A stretch of DNA of 64,000 bases from CAIWHR01 sp963724975 (GCA_963724975.1 CAVRXB010000005.1:1-64000); one strand, 5' to 3'. Counted from the first letter of the stretch, positions 1-9,136 are shown. A program made the numbers and translations. The notes: a model not told the origin generated them from the sequence alone.

Positions 1-69
1 ACCATTTCTTTCCTTCTGTTGTTGACAGCCGAGTGAACTGTCGCTACCTTGTGCCGCGGAGGATTCGGC

Positions 70-1111
70 ATGTTCAGCAAAGCGAGCTATCGCCCCATAT
101 TTCTCGTCGTTTGCCTCGTCCTTGCCTTCGCCGTTGGAGGCGCAGCGCAGGGCATCACTGGGACGAAACAGGGCCAGGGTGGCAGCGTCGTGCAGGGCTC
201 GGCCGGCACCAACGGCAGCTCCGGCGACACCGGCCTCGAGCACTGCGACAAGCCGATGGGGGCGCTCGCCGTCGTTGAGCCGCAGAACGAAGTGCTCGTC
301 GCGCTGACGCGCTACAACCTGTCGTCGCCGGTCGGGCTCATCCGCATGATGATTCAGCAGTCGAACTGCTTCATCGTCGTCGAACGCGGCGCCGGCATGC
401 AGAACATGATGCAGGAGCGCCAGCTCGCAGCGGCCGGCGAGTCCCGCCAGGGCTCGAACATGGGCGGCGGACAGATGGTGGCGGCCGATTTCGTCATGAC
501 GCCGACGGTCGTGTTCTCCGAGAACAACGCGGGCGGCGTGGGTGGCGGCGTGGCCGGCATGTTCGGCCGCAGGGCCGCGGTGGTCGGCGCCGTCGCCGGC
601 GGACTCAAGTTCAAGGAAGCGCAGACGAGCATGCTCGTGGCCGACGCGCGCAGCGGCGTTCAGGTGGCCGCGGCCGAGGGCAGCACGAGAGAAGGCCGAC
701 ATGCGCCTCGGTGGTCTGATTGCTCGGCGGCGGCATGGGCGCGGCCGGCGGCGGCTACGGCAACACGAACGAGGGCAAGATCATCGCCGCCGCGTTCATG
801 GACAACTACAACAACGTCGTGAAGGCCGTGCGAACGATCCGAGCCTGGTGCGCAACGTCGGCACGCTGAAGCAGGAAGCTGCGGCGGGCGGCACGACGAA
901 GGCCGGCGCCGTCTTCAACGAAGGCGACGTGCTGACGCCGAAGATCGCGAACGTGAAGCTGCTGGCGCAGCCGACCGACACCGGCAAGGTGCTCGCGACG
1001 CTGGCGCGCACCGACGAGCTCGTGGTGGTCGGCGAGGTGAAGGACGGCTTCGTGAACGTGCAGGGCGCGACCGCCAGCGGCTGGGTGAAGGTCGTGCTGG
1101 TCAGTAAGTAA
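70..1111 (+). pseudogene. CsgG/HfaB-like exported protein with C-terminal SH3-like domain, frameshifted
   Basis: Starts at ATG 70 with a signal peptide (hydrophobic stretch LVVCLVLAFAVGG). The middle (codons about 80-205) resembles the CsgG/HfaB family: FIVVERGAGMQNMMQER, then VAADFVMTPTVVFSENNAGG and GGLKFKEAQTSMLVADAR. CsgG-type proteins act at the outer membrane in secretion or assembly of surface polymers. The protein then moves through three frames within 140 bases: it leaves the first frame near 690, continues as KADMRLGG, changes near 720 to GGYGNTNEGKIIAAAF, and changes near 828 to NDPSLVRNVGTL. The end (GFVNVQGATASGWVKVVLVSK, split here from DELVVVGEVKD) looks like a bacterial SH3 domain. 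Without the shifts the product would be about 346 residues. Either an inactivated gene or three sequence errors; the smooth continuation of the homologous reading favours errors. Confidence 0.6.
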
Positions 1112-1143
1112 ATGAGCGACAGTCTCGTCCGCGGCGCGACGTG

Positions 1144-1452
1144 TTATGTCGCGCTGCGGGCCTGATCCGAGGCGTTCGGCGTTTCTTCACTAAGCCCGAT
1201 CGTCAGTTCGTAGCCCGCCAGACCCATCACAATCATATCGACGCGGCCCGCTCCCCTGAGAAGATCCCAGGAGCCGAGCAAGATCAACGCGGACGCTGTG
1301 CCTATCCAGGGAAGCAACTGCACGCGTGGCGACCAGAAGGTCGCAAGCACTCCACCGAGACTGAAGAATTCAAGCCGTTGCGGGATTCGCATACCCCGCG
1401 CCCAAGCAACGAGCTTGCCCGATGCCACAATTACTAAGTTATTTTGTATCAA
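1144..1452 (-). CDS. Hypothetical small membrane protein (doubtful)
   Basis: A 102-codon frame starting at TTG, downstream of the PepSY gene. It contains hydrophobic stretches (LGGVLATFWS, LPWIGTASALILLGSW, VDMIVMGLAGYELTIGL) that could be two or three membrane segments. I do not recognise the family. PiuC/PiuB-type iron loci in betaproteobacteria often end with small membrane proteins, which is the only contextual support. There is no ATG start or convincing ribosome-binding site, and this part of the window contains many frame errors, so the frame may be partly wrong. Confidence 0.22.
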   Translation of the reverse strand: MIQNNLVIVASGKLVAWARGMRIPQRLEFFSLGGVLATFWSPRVQLLPWIGTASALILLGSWDLLRGAGRVDMIVMGLAGYELTIGLSEETPNASDQARSAT

Positions 1453-1517
1453 ATACTTACGGTGTTCGTGTCGCCCTCAGGGCAGACTTCTGTCGGCACT
1501 GGCGATGAATTCGCCGG

Positions 1518-2685
1518 TCAGGCTCTGTGTCCCCGCCAAGCCGTGAAACGACGGAGAGCGAGCGCGATGCCTGTCCACACGAGAACAGCTCCACCGCTCG
1601 TCACGACGCCGGCCAGCGTCTGTCCCGCCATTCCGTACACTTCTCCCGTGTGCGCAAAACGTAACCACGTGCGAGCGCGCCGGCCCGGTGACTGACTCGA
1701 GTATGGCTCCCATCGAACGACATCACCAGTTTGCCGATCCAGCGTCAACGTCGCCCGCTTGTGGGGCTGGCCGCCATCACCTGCATCCAACGTCAGCGTC
1801 ACGCGCTGAGCGTCACGCGCGGGCAACGCGACAGCTGATGCTTCGCCATTCGGGCATCTGCGTTTCCGCTCTCGCGACAAGAGTTTCGAGAGGCGCGCGC
1901 TCACCTCGTCCTCGAGCCCGCCCCCCGAGGCTGCCGCCCGGACTCCAGGCACGCCGCCACGCGCAGCAAGCGCACCGCCAGCCGCCGGCGGCTCTTCCTG
2001 ATACACCCGATAGACGAGCGCCGTCGCCCACGGATAGGAAATGACGACGCCGCCGGCGACGATCGCCGCCAGCGGAATCGCCGACCAGAAGCCGATGGTG
2101 TTGTGCCAGTTGAAATCGCGCGCCTTGCCAGGCAGCCCGCGCCGGAACCAGACGACGCTGCGAACGGCCGCCCACGTCCACGCGCGCGGCCACCAGAGAA
2201 ACAGCCCGCTGACAACGATGAACAGGAACATCAGGTTGGACGCACCGGTGATGGTTCGCCCCAGTGGCCGAGTTCTCCAGACGCGCCCACATACCGATGC
2301 CACTCGGTGATGACACGGAAGACACTCCGCGCCGACTGTCCGTTGCCTTCGCCCGAGTACGTCACCCGAATACGGATCGACGAACACCTGCCGCCCTGCA
2401 CCGGCGGCGAGCGAGGCGGGCGCCGATCGATCGGATCGAATAACGAGCGTGGTGGGCGTCAGGTCGGCGCGCGAGGCGGCAGCAGCCGCGACGAGTGCGT
2501 CGGCGGAAAGGCGTCTTGCACTCTCAACAGGCTCCATACGATAGCCGCGCATGTCGGCCCATGCGGTGATCTGCCGCTGATAGGTCAACAGCGCGCCGGT
2601 GACCGACATGATCAGAACGACGACGCCCGCAACAACCCCGCAGGCGAGGTGAAGCCAGAACAAGATCGGCCGCGAGCTTCATCAT
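1518..2685 (-). pseudogene. PepSY-associated TM protein (PiuB-like, iron uptake), multiply frameshifted
   Basis: Inner-membrane protein of the PepSY_TM family, probably a flavin- or heme-linked reductase acting on siderophore iron. Visible features are a first membrane segment after FWLHLACGVVAGVVVL, a periplasmic PepSY part (RQVFVDPYSGDVLG), a second segment LMFLFIVVSGLFLWWPRAW, a third near GFWSAIPLAAIVAGGVV, and a last segment near VLVWTGIALALRR. It lies 4 bases after piuC if ATG 2685 is the start, but the coding frame reaches that ATG only with a one-base shift; TTG 2663 is the first in-frame start. Two compensating shifts at about 2355 and 2258 restore the typical reading SVFRVITEWHRYVGASGELG. 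Another pair near 1840-1870 restores TQMPEWRSIS. Five single-base shifts in one gene mean decay or poor sequence. Confidence 0.65.
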
Positions 2686-2689
2686 CGCG

Positions 2690-3370
2690 TCACATCTCCG
2701 CCCACTGGCGGAGCAGGTTGTGGTACACGCCGGTCAGTTGAACAATCGCCGGATGCTTGGATACGTCGCGCGAGAGTTGCTGGATCGCCACATCGAGATC
2801 GAACAGCAGCGCCCGCCGGCCGTCGTCGCGAATCATGCTTTGAATCCAGAAGAACGACGCCACTCGCGCGCCCCTCGTGACCGGCGTCACGTTGTGCAGG
2901 CTCGATGCTGGATAGAGCACCATGTCTCCAGCGGCCAGCTTCACTCTGTGAACGCCGTAGGTGTCCTCCACGACCAGCTCGCCACCCTCGTACTCTTCCG
3001 GCTCGGCGAGAAACAAGGTCGCAGACAGGTCGGTCCGGATGCGGTGGCCCGTGCCCGGCACCTGCCTGATGGCGTTGTCGACGTGGTTGCCGAACGACTG
3101 CCCCGCTGCGTAGCGGTTGAACAGCGGCGGAAACACTCGCAGTGGCAGCGCCGCCGACACAAACAGAGGACTGCGCTGCAGCGCCGAAAGAATCGTGTCG
3201 CCGAGCGTCTCTGCCGTTGACGAGTCTTCGCGCAGTTGCATGTTGTTCTTGGCTTGCGCGGACTGATAACCGGCCGTGACCTTTCCGTCGATCCACTCCG
3301 CCCGATCGAGCAGGTTGCGTGCGGTGGCCACCTGCTCCGCGGTCAGAACATTGGGGATTGCCAGCAGCAT
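2690..3370 (-). CDS. piuC: Fe(II)/2-oxoglutarate dioxygenase, PiuC/YbiX family (PKHD-type hydroxylase)
   Basis: 226 residues, the usual length for PKHD-type hydroxylases. The iron-binding residues are visible: H96-x-D98 in GNHVDNAI and H159 in SSLHNVTPV, followed by R169, which would hold the 2-oxoglutarate carboxylate. Family members are co-expressed with catecholate or other siderophore receptors, and their substrate is not settled. ATG 3370 is preceded by GGAG, and the gene starts 14 bases after the receptor stop, so the two are co-transcribed. The receptor and this gene appear as one open frame only because the receptor changes frame near its end; they are separate genes. Confidence 0.85.
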   Translation of the reverse strand: MLLAIPNVLTAEQVATARNLLDRAEWIDGKVTAGYQSAQAKNNMQLREDSSTAETLGDTILSALQRSPLFVSAALPLRVFPPLFNRYAAGQSFGNHVDNAIRQVPGTGHRIRTDLSATLFLAEPEEYEGGELVVEDTYGVHRVKLAAGDMVLYPASSLHNVTPVTRGARVASFFWIQSMIRDDGRRALLFDLDVAIQQLSRDVSKHPAIVQLTGVYHNLLRQWAEM

Positions 3371-3384
3371 CTCGGTCTCCTCGC

Positions 3385-5935
3385 CTAGAAGCGGACGCTG
3401 GACGTGAGCGTCGCCGCGCGAGGCGTGCCCGGGTTGTACCGACCACCGTTGTTGTTCACGTTCCTGATGTAGGTGGCGTCGGTCACGTTGTTCATGTTCA
3501 GGCGTAAGGAGAGATGGGTGTTCACGGTCGTACTCCACCATCACATCCGTGAGCGCGTACGAGGGCACCCTGATGGTGTTGGGGGCGTTCACGAACACTT
3601 CGTCCATGTAGCGCACACCACCGCCGAGGGTCAGCCCGCGCGGGAGGTCGTACGTCGTCCAGAGGCTGCCAGACACTTTCGGCGTCAACGTCAGCTGCTT
3701 TCCGTTGTTGAGGGGATTCTGTGAGACCTGCCACGAGTCGAGGTACCCGAAGTTGGCGATCACTTCCCAGCGATCGGTGATGCGTCCGAGCGATCCGAGC
3801 GTGATGCCGTTGACGCGCTGACCGTCGTCCTGGTTGTAGATCGGAGGAATCGCGGTCGCATCGACGGTAAAGATGACATTCTTGTTTTCCGTACGGAACG
3901 CGGCCGCGGCCAACGACAGACGGCCGCCGTAGAGCGCCACCTTGCCCCCAACCTCGTAGTTTGTGGATTCCTGCGGATCGACGTTCGGGTTGTTCTGGTT
4001 GTTGGGCTGCGTGCTCAGCGTGAAATTCGCCGTTCCGGGCGGCGTCACTGTTGAGCCGTACGAGACGTAGACGTTGGCTTGATCAGTGAGCTTGTAGAGC
4101 ACGCCCGCTTTCCCGCTGATCAGGAGGTCGGAAGTGTCCAGGTCGGCCGTGGTCACACCAGCTGCGTCGACCGACGTGAACGTCGCGTCGTAGTGTTCGA
4201 GGCACAGCCCGCCGCTGATCTGCCACTTGGCACCGGCATCGATCGTGTCGAATGCATACACGCCGGCCGAGTTCGTTTTACCTCTCGTGAACGCCAGGCC
4301 GCGGGCCACGCTGAATCCCGCGACAGGATCGAACGGGTTCGGGCTGTAGATGCTGGTGGGGTCTCGCGTGCCGACACCGATGAGCGCAGGCGCAAACTGT
4401 TCCTCGGACGACAACTCCAGGCCGGCATTCACGCCGTGGCGCAGTCTTCCCGTGCCAAATCTGCCATTCAAACTCGACTGATTCGAGAGGATCTGGTTCT
4501 CTCGCTCGTTCCCTTGCCGCGCGATGGCGACCGTCTGCGTCTCTGGAACAAAGCTCACTGGGTTCTGAATAGTCGAGATGACGGCCTCGCGATGTGTCCG
4601 GTTGTACCGGGTCTGATTCCTCAGCGTGAGGTTTCGATTCACATCATGCTCGGCTCGTGCGGTGTAGGTGTTCTGCTCGACCTTGTCGGCGTCGTAGCCC
4701 ACGCTCCCGTAGAAATTGCTCGAGTCGACCGGTTGTGCCGCGACGACGGTCGTTGGTGTGAGCGGCGCCTCGGTCCAGGCAGAACCGGGAATTCCATAGT
4801 CTGGTACGTTGTCTTGCCGCGTAATCTGCACCGCCGCCGTCACGCGCGTCGCCGTGTTCAAACCAACCGCGAGGGAAGGGGCGATCGACTGGTTCTTCTG
4901 TTCAACAATCTGCCGCCCTGGCACGCCCCCGTCCTGCCACAGGGCGTTCAGGCGGACCGCGGTGTGGCCCAACCAGCCGCCGGTCGAGCCCATCGGCAGC
5001 GCATGATTGAGATCGACCGTCGACCGGCTCCGATCGCCACTGCCGTACGCGTAGGTCGCGGCATACGCGGACTGCGCATGCGGCGCCTTCGATTGCATGT
5101 CCACGTAACCTGCCGCATTGCCACGTCCGACGTCCGAGCCGGTCGGCCCCATGAACACTTCCACCTGTTCCAGGTTGTAGACATCGCGCGAGATCAACCC
5201 GTCATCGCGCACGCCGTCGACATACAAACTGTTGCTGGCGCTGAATCCGCGCAGATTGAACATGTCGCCGGACGTGTTGGACGCCCCACCACCTTCGCCT
5301 GCCTGAAGGCTGATACCGGGCACGTTCCGCAGCGCTTCGCTCAACGTCGTCACGCCCTGCTCTTCCATGACCTGGCGCGGAATCACTTCGATGGTCTGAG
5401 GAATTTCAACGAGGGGCCGTGTGTACTTCACCGAAGACGGCGCAGGGAGCGGCGCTGACGCTGTCACGTCGACCTGCTCCGGCGTGAGCCTCAGTTCGAG
5501 GGTGATCGTATTGGGCGCGCTTACGCGTGAGGTCACGCTCGTGCCCGCGATCAGCTGCGCGATCGCCTGCGCCAGCGTGAAGGTTCCCGAAAGCCCCGCG
5601 GACGAGATCTCGTTGATGGCGTCGTTCGCGATCACGATGCGCGCGCCGGACTGCCGCTCGAGCTCTGCCACCACCTGTCGAAGCGGGCCTGCCGCGATCT
5701 GGAACTGCTGCGACTGATCGCTGCTGCCAGACGCCTGAGGTTCGAACGCGCGGGCGTGAAACGTTTCGGCGGGAACGGCCACGCGAAGGTGGCGGAGGCG
5801 GCTCCTCAACTCGGCGCCGTCGACGGTGTTTGCGAGCCGGGGCGCAAACGCGGCCGATGCCACGAATGCCCCGGTGATGGCCCAGTTCGATCGAGACTTC
5901 CTGCTGTGATGCTTGTGGCGACGTGCGCGAGCCAT
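3385..5935 (-). CDS. TonB-dependent siderophore receptor with STN domain (one frameshift near 3527)
   Basis: Outer-membrane receptor of about 849 residues. It has an Arg-rich N-terminal export signal, an STN signalling domain (about residues 75-125, FQIAAGPLRQVVAELERQSG), a plug domain (about 160-280, with IPQTIEVIPRQVMEEQG, LRGFSASNSLYVDGVRDDG and VEVFMGPTGSDVGRGNAAG) and a TonB-dependent barrel. The STN domain suggests the receptor also signals to a FecR-type anti-sigma factor, although none is in the window. Near 3527 the frame shifts by one base. In the next frame the barrel finishes normally with LRLNMNNVTDATYIRNVNNN and the terminal SSVRF, an aromatic C-terminus as expected for a barrel. 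First gene of the piuC operon, under a Fur-like site. Confidence 0.87.
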
Positions 5936-5951
5936 CGCAGACTCCTTCTAT

Positions 5952-5968
5952 TTGAGACTGAGTCTCAA
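5952..5968. promoter_or_regulatory. Fur-box-like perfect dyad upstream of siderophore receptor
   Basis: TTGAGACTGAGTCTCAA is a perfect inverted repeat with 8-base arms around one central base, ending 17 bases upstream of the receptor ATG. The 1-base centre and the TGAGA/TCTCA arms match the layout of 19-bp Fur boxes. Position and the iron-uptake context support Fur repression. The assignment rests on pattern and context only. Confidence 0.55.
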
Positions 5969-6070
5969 TTTCAAGTAACTCTATATCCGACCAAATTAGT
6001 CGGTCAAGTACTTTCGGGCTTTGGGCTTTCGACTCTGGGCGGGCTGGATAGAAGGAATCAGACTCGAGGA

Positions 6071-6135
6071 CTAACGACTACGACTAACGACCAACGACTG
6101 GGACCAACGACCAACGACAAACGACCAACGACTAA
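6071..6135 (+). repeat. Degenerate 7-base tandem repeat (ACGACYA)
   Basis: About nine head-to-tail copies of a heptamer close to ACGACTA or ACGACCA, with small spacing irregularities. It lies between the siderophore receptor promoter and the 3' end of a small zinc-ribbon gene. Immediately after it, a second short duplication of GTAGTGATC occurs at about 6153-6178. Unit length and lack of spacers rule out a CRISPR array. Confidence 0.7.
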
Positions 6136-6335
6136 TGTGCTGTTAGCCCGTCCATGTAGTGATCAATGTAGTGATCGATGACATGCGGCAGCGGTCGCAA
6201 TGCTGGTTCAGCTTTGATGAGGGCGCAGCACCAGGGGCACCACCAGTTCTGCTCGATGACTTCCTCGTTCCTGGCAACGGTTGCGGCCAGCCGAGGGCGC
6301 GATCCGCAGGATGGGCACAACATGCGGCGTTCCAT
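6132..6335 (-). CDS. Small zinc-ribbon protein of unknown function
   Basis: 67 residues from ATG 6335, chosen over GTG 6353 because AGGAG lies 9 bases upstream of it. Two cysteine pairs are visible, CPSC at residues 6-9 and CPWCC near residue 32, spaced as in a zinc ribbon. The tail is rich in His and Asp (DHYIDHYMDG). The 3' end overlaps the heptamer repeat. I do not recognise a named family. Confidence 0.45.
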   Translation of the reverse strand: MERRMLCPSCGSRPRLAATVARNEEVIEQNWWCPWCCALIKAEPALRPLPHVIDHYIDHYMDGLTAH

Positions 6336-6690
6336 GTAACGCAACTCCTTCACTTCGTTCTTCTGTATTCAAAAGTGCAGAGGCACTGTAAAGATCACAG
6401 CGCCTCTGCATGTGTTGCCAGCCTAGCTCCCCCAGCTCACGAGTCCTGTCGTGTTTTTAAGCGGGCAACACTGCGGATCCGTCGCAAAGGGCGTGCCCAT
6501 GCCGATCCCCCTGAAACCCCCACAAATTGGCCGAAAACCCTGTAGTTTTTTCCCTTCCGGGAAATTTTGTCCCGGGTCTACCCACGAAAACTGGCACTCG
6601 CCCCCTCATGAAATCCGGTACGGTTCCTGCTGTATGGAGTCGCGGATTTTAAATCCGGCCCGTTGGCCGGTTCAGAGAAGGGAGCTCGGC
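6336..6690. other. Intergenic region with two hairpins, no gene seen
   Basis: No credible reading frame. A 9-bp inverted repeat, TGCAGAGGC at 6376-6384 with GCCTCTGCA at 6402-6410, could form a hairpin with a 17-base loop. A second, shorter one is TTTCCC 6549-6554 with GGGAAA 6559-6564, followed by ATTTTG, and it might end transcription on the plus strand. Base composition around 6510-6600 is less GC-rich than the surrounding genes. Confidence 0.4.
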
Positions 6691-6936
6691 ATGATGCAAC
6701 TTCGTAGAACGGTCACAGCGCTCGCACTCGGCGCCGTCGTCCTTGGTGCAGCGACCGGTTGCGCGACGAAGAAGTTCGTCCGCACGCAGGTCGACACGGT
6801 TGACCAGCGGGTCGAAACACTCGGACAATCGCTCGAAGCGACGCAGGAACAGACACGTCAGAACACCGCGCGCATCACACAGGTAGATGCGAAGGCCGAT
6901 CAGGTCGGCATCTGGGCCAAGGAGCCGATCTCGTGA
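6691..6936 (+). pseudogene. Truncated OmpA-family-like lipoprotein (5' part only)
   Basis: ATG 6691 follows a GAAGGGAG ribosome-binding site. The 81 codons give a lipoprotein signal (LALGAVVLGAATGC, lipobox cysteine at residue 24), then a coiled region VDTVDQRVETLGQSLEATQE. This closely matches the start of OmpA-family lipoproteins, which then carry a long Ala-rich helix and a peptidoglycan-binding OmpA domain. Here the similarity ends at about ITQVDAKAD, and within 20 codons the reading becomes the end of a queG gene in another frame. The OmpA domain is absent, so this looks like a 5' fragment left by a deletion or by a mis-assembly. Confidence 0.55.
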
Positions 6937-7182
6937 CGCTCTTCGCGTGGAGCGAGAATGAGTTTCTCGAACGAACGGCGGGCAGCGCAATCCGCCGGAT
7001 CGGCTATCGAGCGCTGGTCGCGCAACATCGCGGTTGCGCTGGGCAACGCGCCACATGAACCCGCCATCGTCGCCGCGCTGGCGTCGCGCGCCGACGATCC
7101 GTTGCCGCTGGTTCGCGAGCATGTGGCGTGGGCGCTCGCGCGGCATCGTGATGCGACTTCTAGCGCGCCGGCGCCCACTTGA
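6924..7182 (+). pseudogene. queG: queG (epoxyqueuosine reductase) 3' fragment
   Basis: The plus strand encodes the C-terminal end of QueG, the iron-sulfur/cobalamin enzyme of the last step of queuosine synthesis. One frame reads DLVTLFAWSENEFLERTAGS and AIRRIGY. After a one-base shift near 7008 it continues ERWSRNIAVALGNAPHEPA and a HEAT-like end, LVREHVAWALARH. About 80 of roughly 350-380 codons remain. The catalytic domain and the 4Fe-4S cysteines are missing, and nothing else in the window supplies them. The fragment follows directly on the truncated lipoprotein. Confidence 0.6.
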
Positions 7183-7655
7183 CGAGGAACGCGCGCACCG
7201 CCGCGGGATCGTAATTCTTCGTCGTCTCCAGCTCCTCGGTATCCTGCGAATGCAACAAGCGCCCACCGGAATCGAGCACGAAGATATGCCGGGGTAACCG
7301 TTGATCGCCGGGTAGCGACGAAGAAAGGCTTCGTTGTGGTTCTCTGCCGACCAGTTGACCTTGAGCCAGACATAGTTCGTGTCGCGGTAGCGCTTGAGAT
7401 CGGGATTGGCGGCGAAGAACCGGTCGAGGGCCCGGGACGACGAGTTCCATTCCCCGCCGACGACCATCAACACGCGGCGGCCGGCCGCCCCGCGCGATCC
7501 GCAGCGCAACATCGAGATCCGAAGCGGGGTCGCGCGCCGCGTCGAACTCGAACGGCAACTTCACCGGTTGTTCGGCGGCGCGCGCCGGCAGCGGCAGGCA
7601 CGCGACCAGCGCGAGGCCCACGAAATGGCGGCGTAACTTTGTTCGCTTGACGCAT
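7160..7655 (-). pseudogene. Exported thioredoxin-fold protein, frameshifted and without CxxC
   Basis: Reading across frames gives a signal peptide (HFVGLALVACLPLPARA), then RRVLMVVGGEWNSSSRALDR with FFAANPDLKRYRDTNYVWLK following, VNWSAENHNEAFLRRYPAIN, and after another shift IFVLDSGGRLLHSQDTEELE. This is a thioredoxin-like fold with a C-terminal FLVKWAPAR. The place where relatives carry W-C-x-x-C reads W-N-S-S-S, so a disulfide redox role is not possible as written. Frame changes lie near 7640 (joining ATG 7655 to the signal peptide), near 7500 and near 7292. It overlaps the end of the queG fragment on the opposite strand by 23 bases. Confidence 0.55.
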
Positions 7656-7695
7656 GTTCGGTCCAAAAAGGTGGGAACCGGACGGCGAGGCAATT

Positions 7696-7899
7696 CTACT
7701 CGACATCAAGGACGAAAGGCGCCAGCGCGAGCGCAGCGCCGACGATGCACAGCCAGAGCCAGCCATCGATGAAGTACGTGTAGAAACAGAGAACAACGCC
7801 GGCGACCACCGGGACGATCTTGGACTGGCGCCGGCCGTAGACGATGTACGCTATTCCAAGCGCGCTCGTGACAATGCTGACGTATAGCGACGCGGCCAC
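7696..7899 (-). CDS. Small conserved membrane protein
   Basis: 67 residues from GTG 7899. Two or three hydrophobic segments (LYVSIVTSALGIAYIVYG, VPVVAGVVLCFYTYFIDGW, LWLCIVGAALALAPFVL) fill nearly the whole length. It resembles a short conserved proteobacterial membrane protein sometimes annotated as an amino acid transport protein, without evidence for transport. It starts 11 bases after gspF ends and may be the last gene of the gsp transcript. Confidence 0.55.
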   Translation of the reverse strand: MAASLYVSIVTSALGIAYIVYGRRQSKIVPVVAGVVLCFYTYFIDGWLWLCIVGAALALAPFVLDVE

Positions 7900-7909
7900 G
7901 ACCTGCCCT

Positions 7910-9112
7910 CTATCGGATCAGCTGGTTCATCGACACGATGGGCAGCATGATCGCGAGCACCAAGACGAGCACGATGGCGCCCATCGCGACGATCAGTGCC
8001 GGCTGCACGAGCGCCGCGAACCAGGTGATCCGACGTTCCGATTCCTGCTCCAGCAGCGCGGCGGCGCGCTCCAGCATCGGCGCGAGCTGGCCGCTCGCCT
8101 CTCCGTTGGCGACGAGATGGACCAGCACCGGAGGGAAGAGCTTTTGTTCCTTGAGCGCGCGGGCGAGTGAGACACCTTCGCGCACGAGCCGCGTCGAGGC
8201 GTGCGCAGCCGCGCGCAACGGCAGCGACCACACGACGTCGCGAGCGGCATCGAGTGCACGCAGCAGCGGGGCGCCGCTGGCGGTAAGGATCGCGAGCGTG
8301 CTTGCGAAGCGAGCCGTGTCGATCGCTGCGACGAGCCGGCCCGCGACGGGCGTGCGCAAGAGCGCGGCGTGCCAACGCGCGCGGAACGCTTCGCGCCGAT
8401 TGGCGAGCGCAAACGCGACGAGCGCAGCGATGATGGCCACGAACCAATACCATCCCGTCGCCCGGAAAAACCCGCTGAGCGCAATCAGTGCCTGCGTGAG
8501 CCATGGCAGCGTCTGCCGGCTCTGCTGGTAGACCGATACGACCTGCGGCACAACGTACGCGAGCAGCACGGCGATCACCGTGAGTGCGATGCCGGTCACG
8601 AGCGCCGGATAGATGAGAGCCAGCGTGAATTTTTGCCGCAGCGACTCGCGCGCCTCCAGGTAGTCGGCGAGCCGCGTCAGCACGTCGGGTAGGCGCCCGG
8701 TCTCGGCGCCGACGGCAACGAGACCGCGATAAAGCTCGGAAAATGTCCGCGGCCAGCGCGCGAGCGCGCCGGCAAGCGGCTCGCCGGCAGCGACCTTCGC
8801 ACGGAGCGCAGCGACGAGCTTTGCCGATCGGGCGTCGTCGAGCTGCTCGGCAACGGCGGACAGCGCAGCATCGAGCGGCATACCCGAGCGCGTGAGTGTC
8901 GCCAGAAGACGCGTGAGAAGCGAAAGCGTCGCCGCGGGAAGCCGCGTGCGCTCGACCGCACCAGTGCTTGCGAAGCTCGCGGCTTCAATCGCCGTGGGGA
9001 AGAGCCCCTCGCCGCGCAGTTGCTCGCGCACCTGGCGCGACGTTTCCGCATCGATCAGTCCGTGACGCGACCTGCCCGCCGCGTCGACCGCTTCGTATCG
9101 GAATGCGGCCAT
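7910..9112 (-). CDS. gspF: Type II secretion inner-membrane protein GspF
   Basis: 400 residues, full length for GspF/PilC. Starts MAAFRYEAVDAAGR with the usual N-terminal DAETSRQVREQLR repeat. Two T2SF domains lie at about residues 65-190 and 270-390 (for example LARWPRTFSELYRGLVAVGA in the first). Three membrane segments sit near 165-190 (ALVTGIALTVIAVLLAYVV), 218-240 (WYWFVAIIAALVAFA) and 370-392 (LIVAMGAIVLVLVLAIMLP). GspF couples the GspE ATPase to the inner-membrane platform. Third gene of gspD-gspE-gspF, 24 bases after gspE. Confidence 0.92.
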   Translation of the reverse strand: MAAFRYEAVDAAGRSRHGLIDAETSRQVREQLRGEGLFPTAIEAASFASTGAVERTRLPAATLSLLTRLLATLTRSGMPLDAALSAVAEQLDDARSAKLVAALRAKVAAGEPLAGALARWPRTFSELYRGLVAVGAETGRLPDVLTRLADYLEARESLRQKFTLALIYPALVTGIALTVIAVLLAYVVPQVVSVYQQSRQTLPWLTQALIALSGFFRATGWYWFVAIIAALVAFALANRREAFRARWHAALLRTPVAGRLVAAIDTARFASTLAILTASGAPLLRALDAARDVVWSLPLRAAAHASTRLVREGVSLARALKEQKLFPPVLVHLVANGEASGQLAPMLERAAALLEQESERRITWFAALVQPALIVAMGAIVLVLVLAIMLPIVSMNQLIR

Positions 9113-9136
9113 TCCAGGAGCTCGTCCTGACAGGGG

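Noticed and set aside
4079..5458. 459-codon plus-strand frame
   Set aside because: Antisense of the siderophore receptor, no domain and no signal.
2690..5935. One 1081-codon open frame joining receptor and PiuC
   Set aside because: The receptor C-terminus is out of frame after 3527 and its normal end (SSVRF, stop at 3385) appears in another frame; PiuC has its own ATG and GGAG. Two genes, not a fusion.
6071..6135. Repeats as a possible CRISPR array
   Set aside because: Unit of 7 bases with no spacers; no cas genes in the window.
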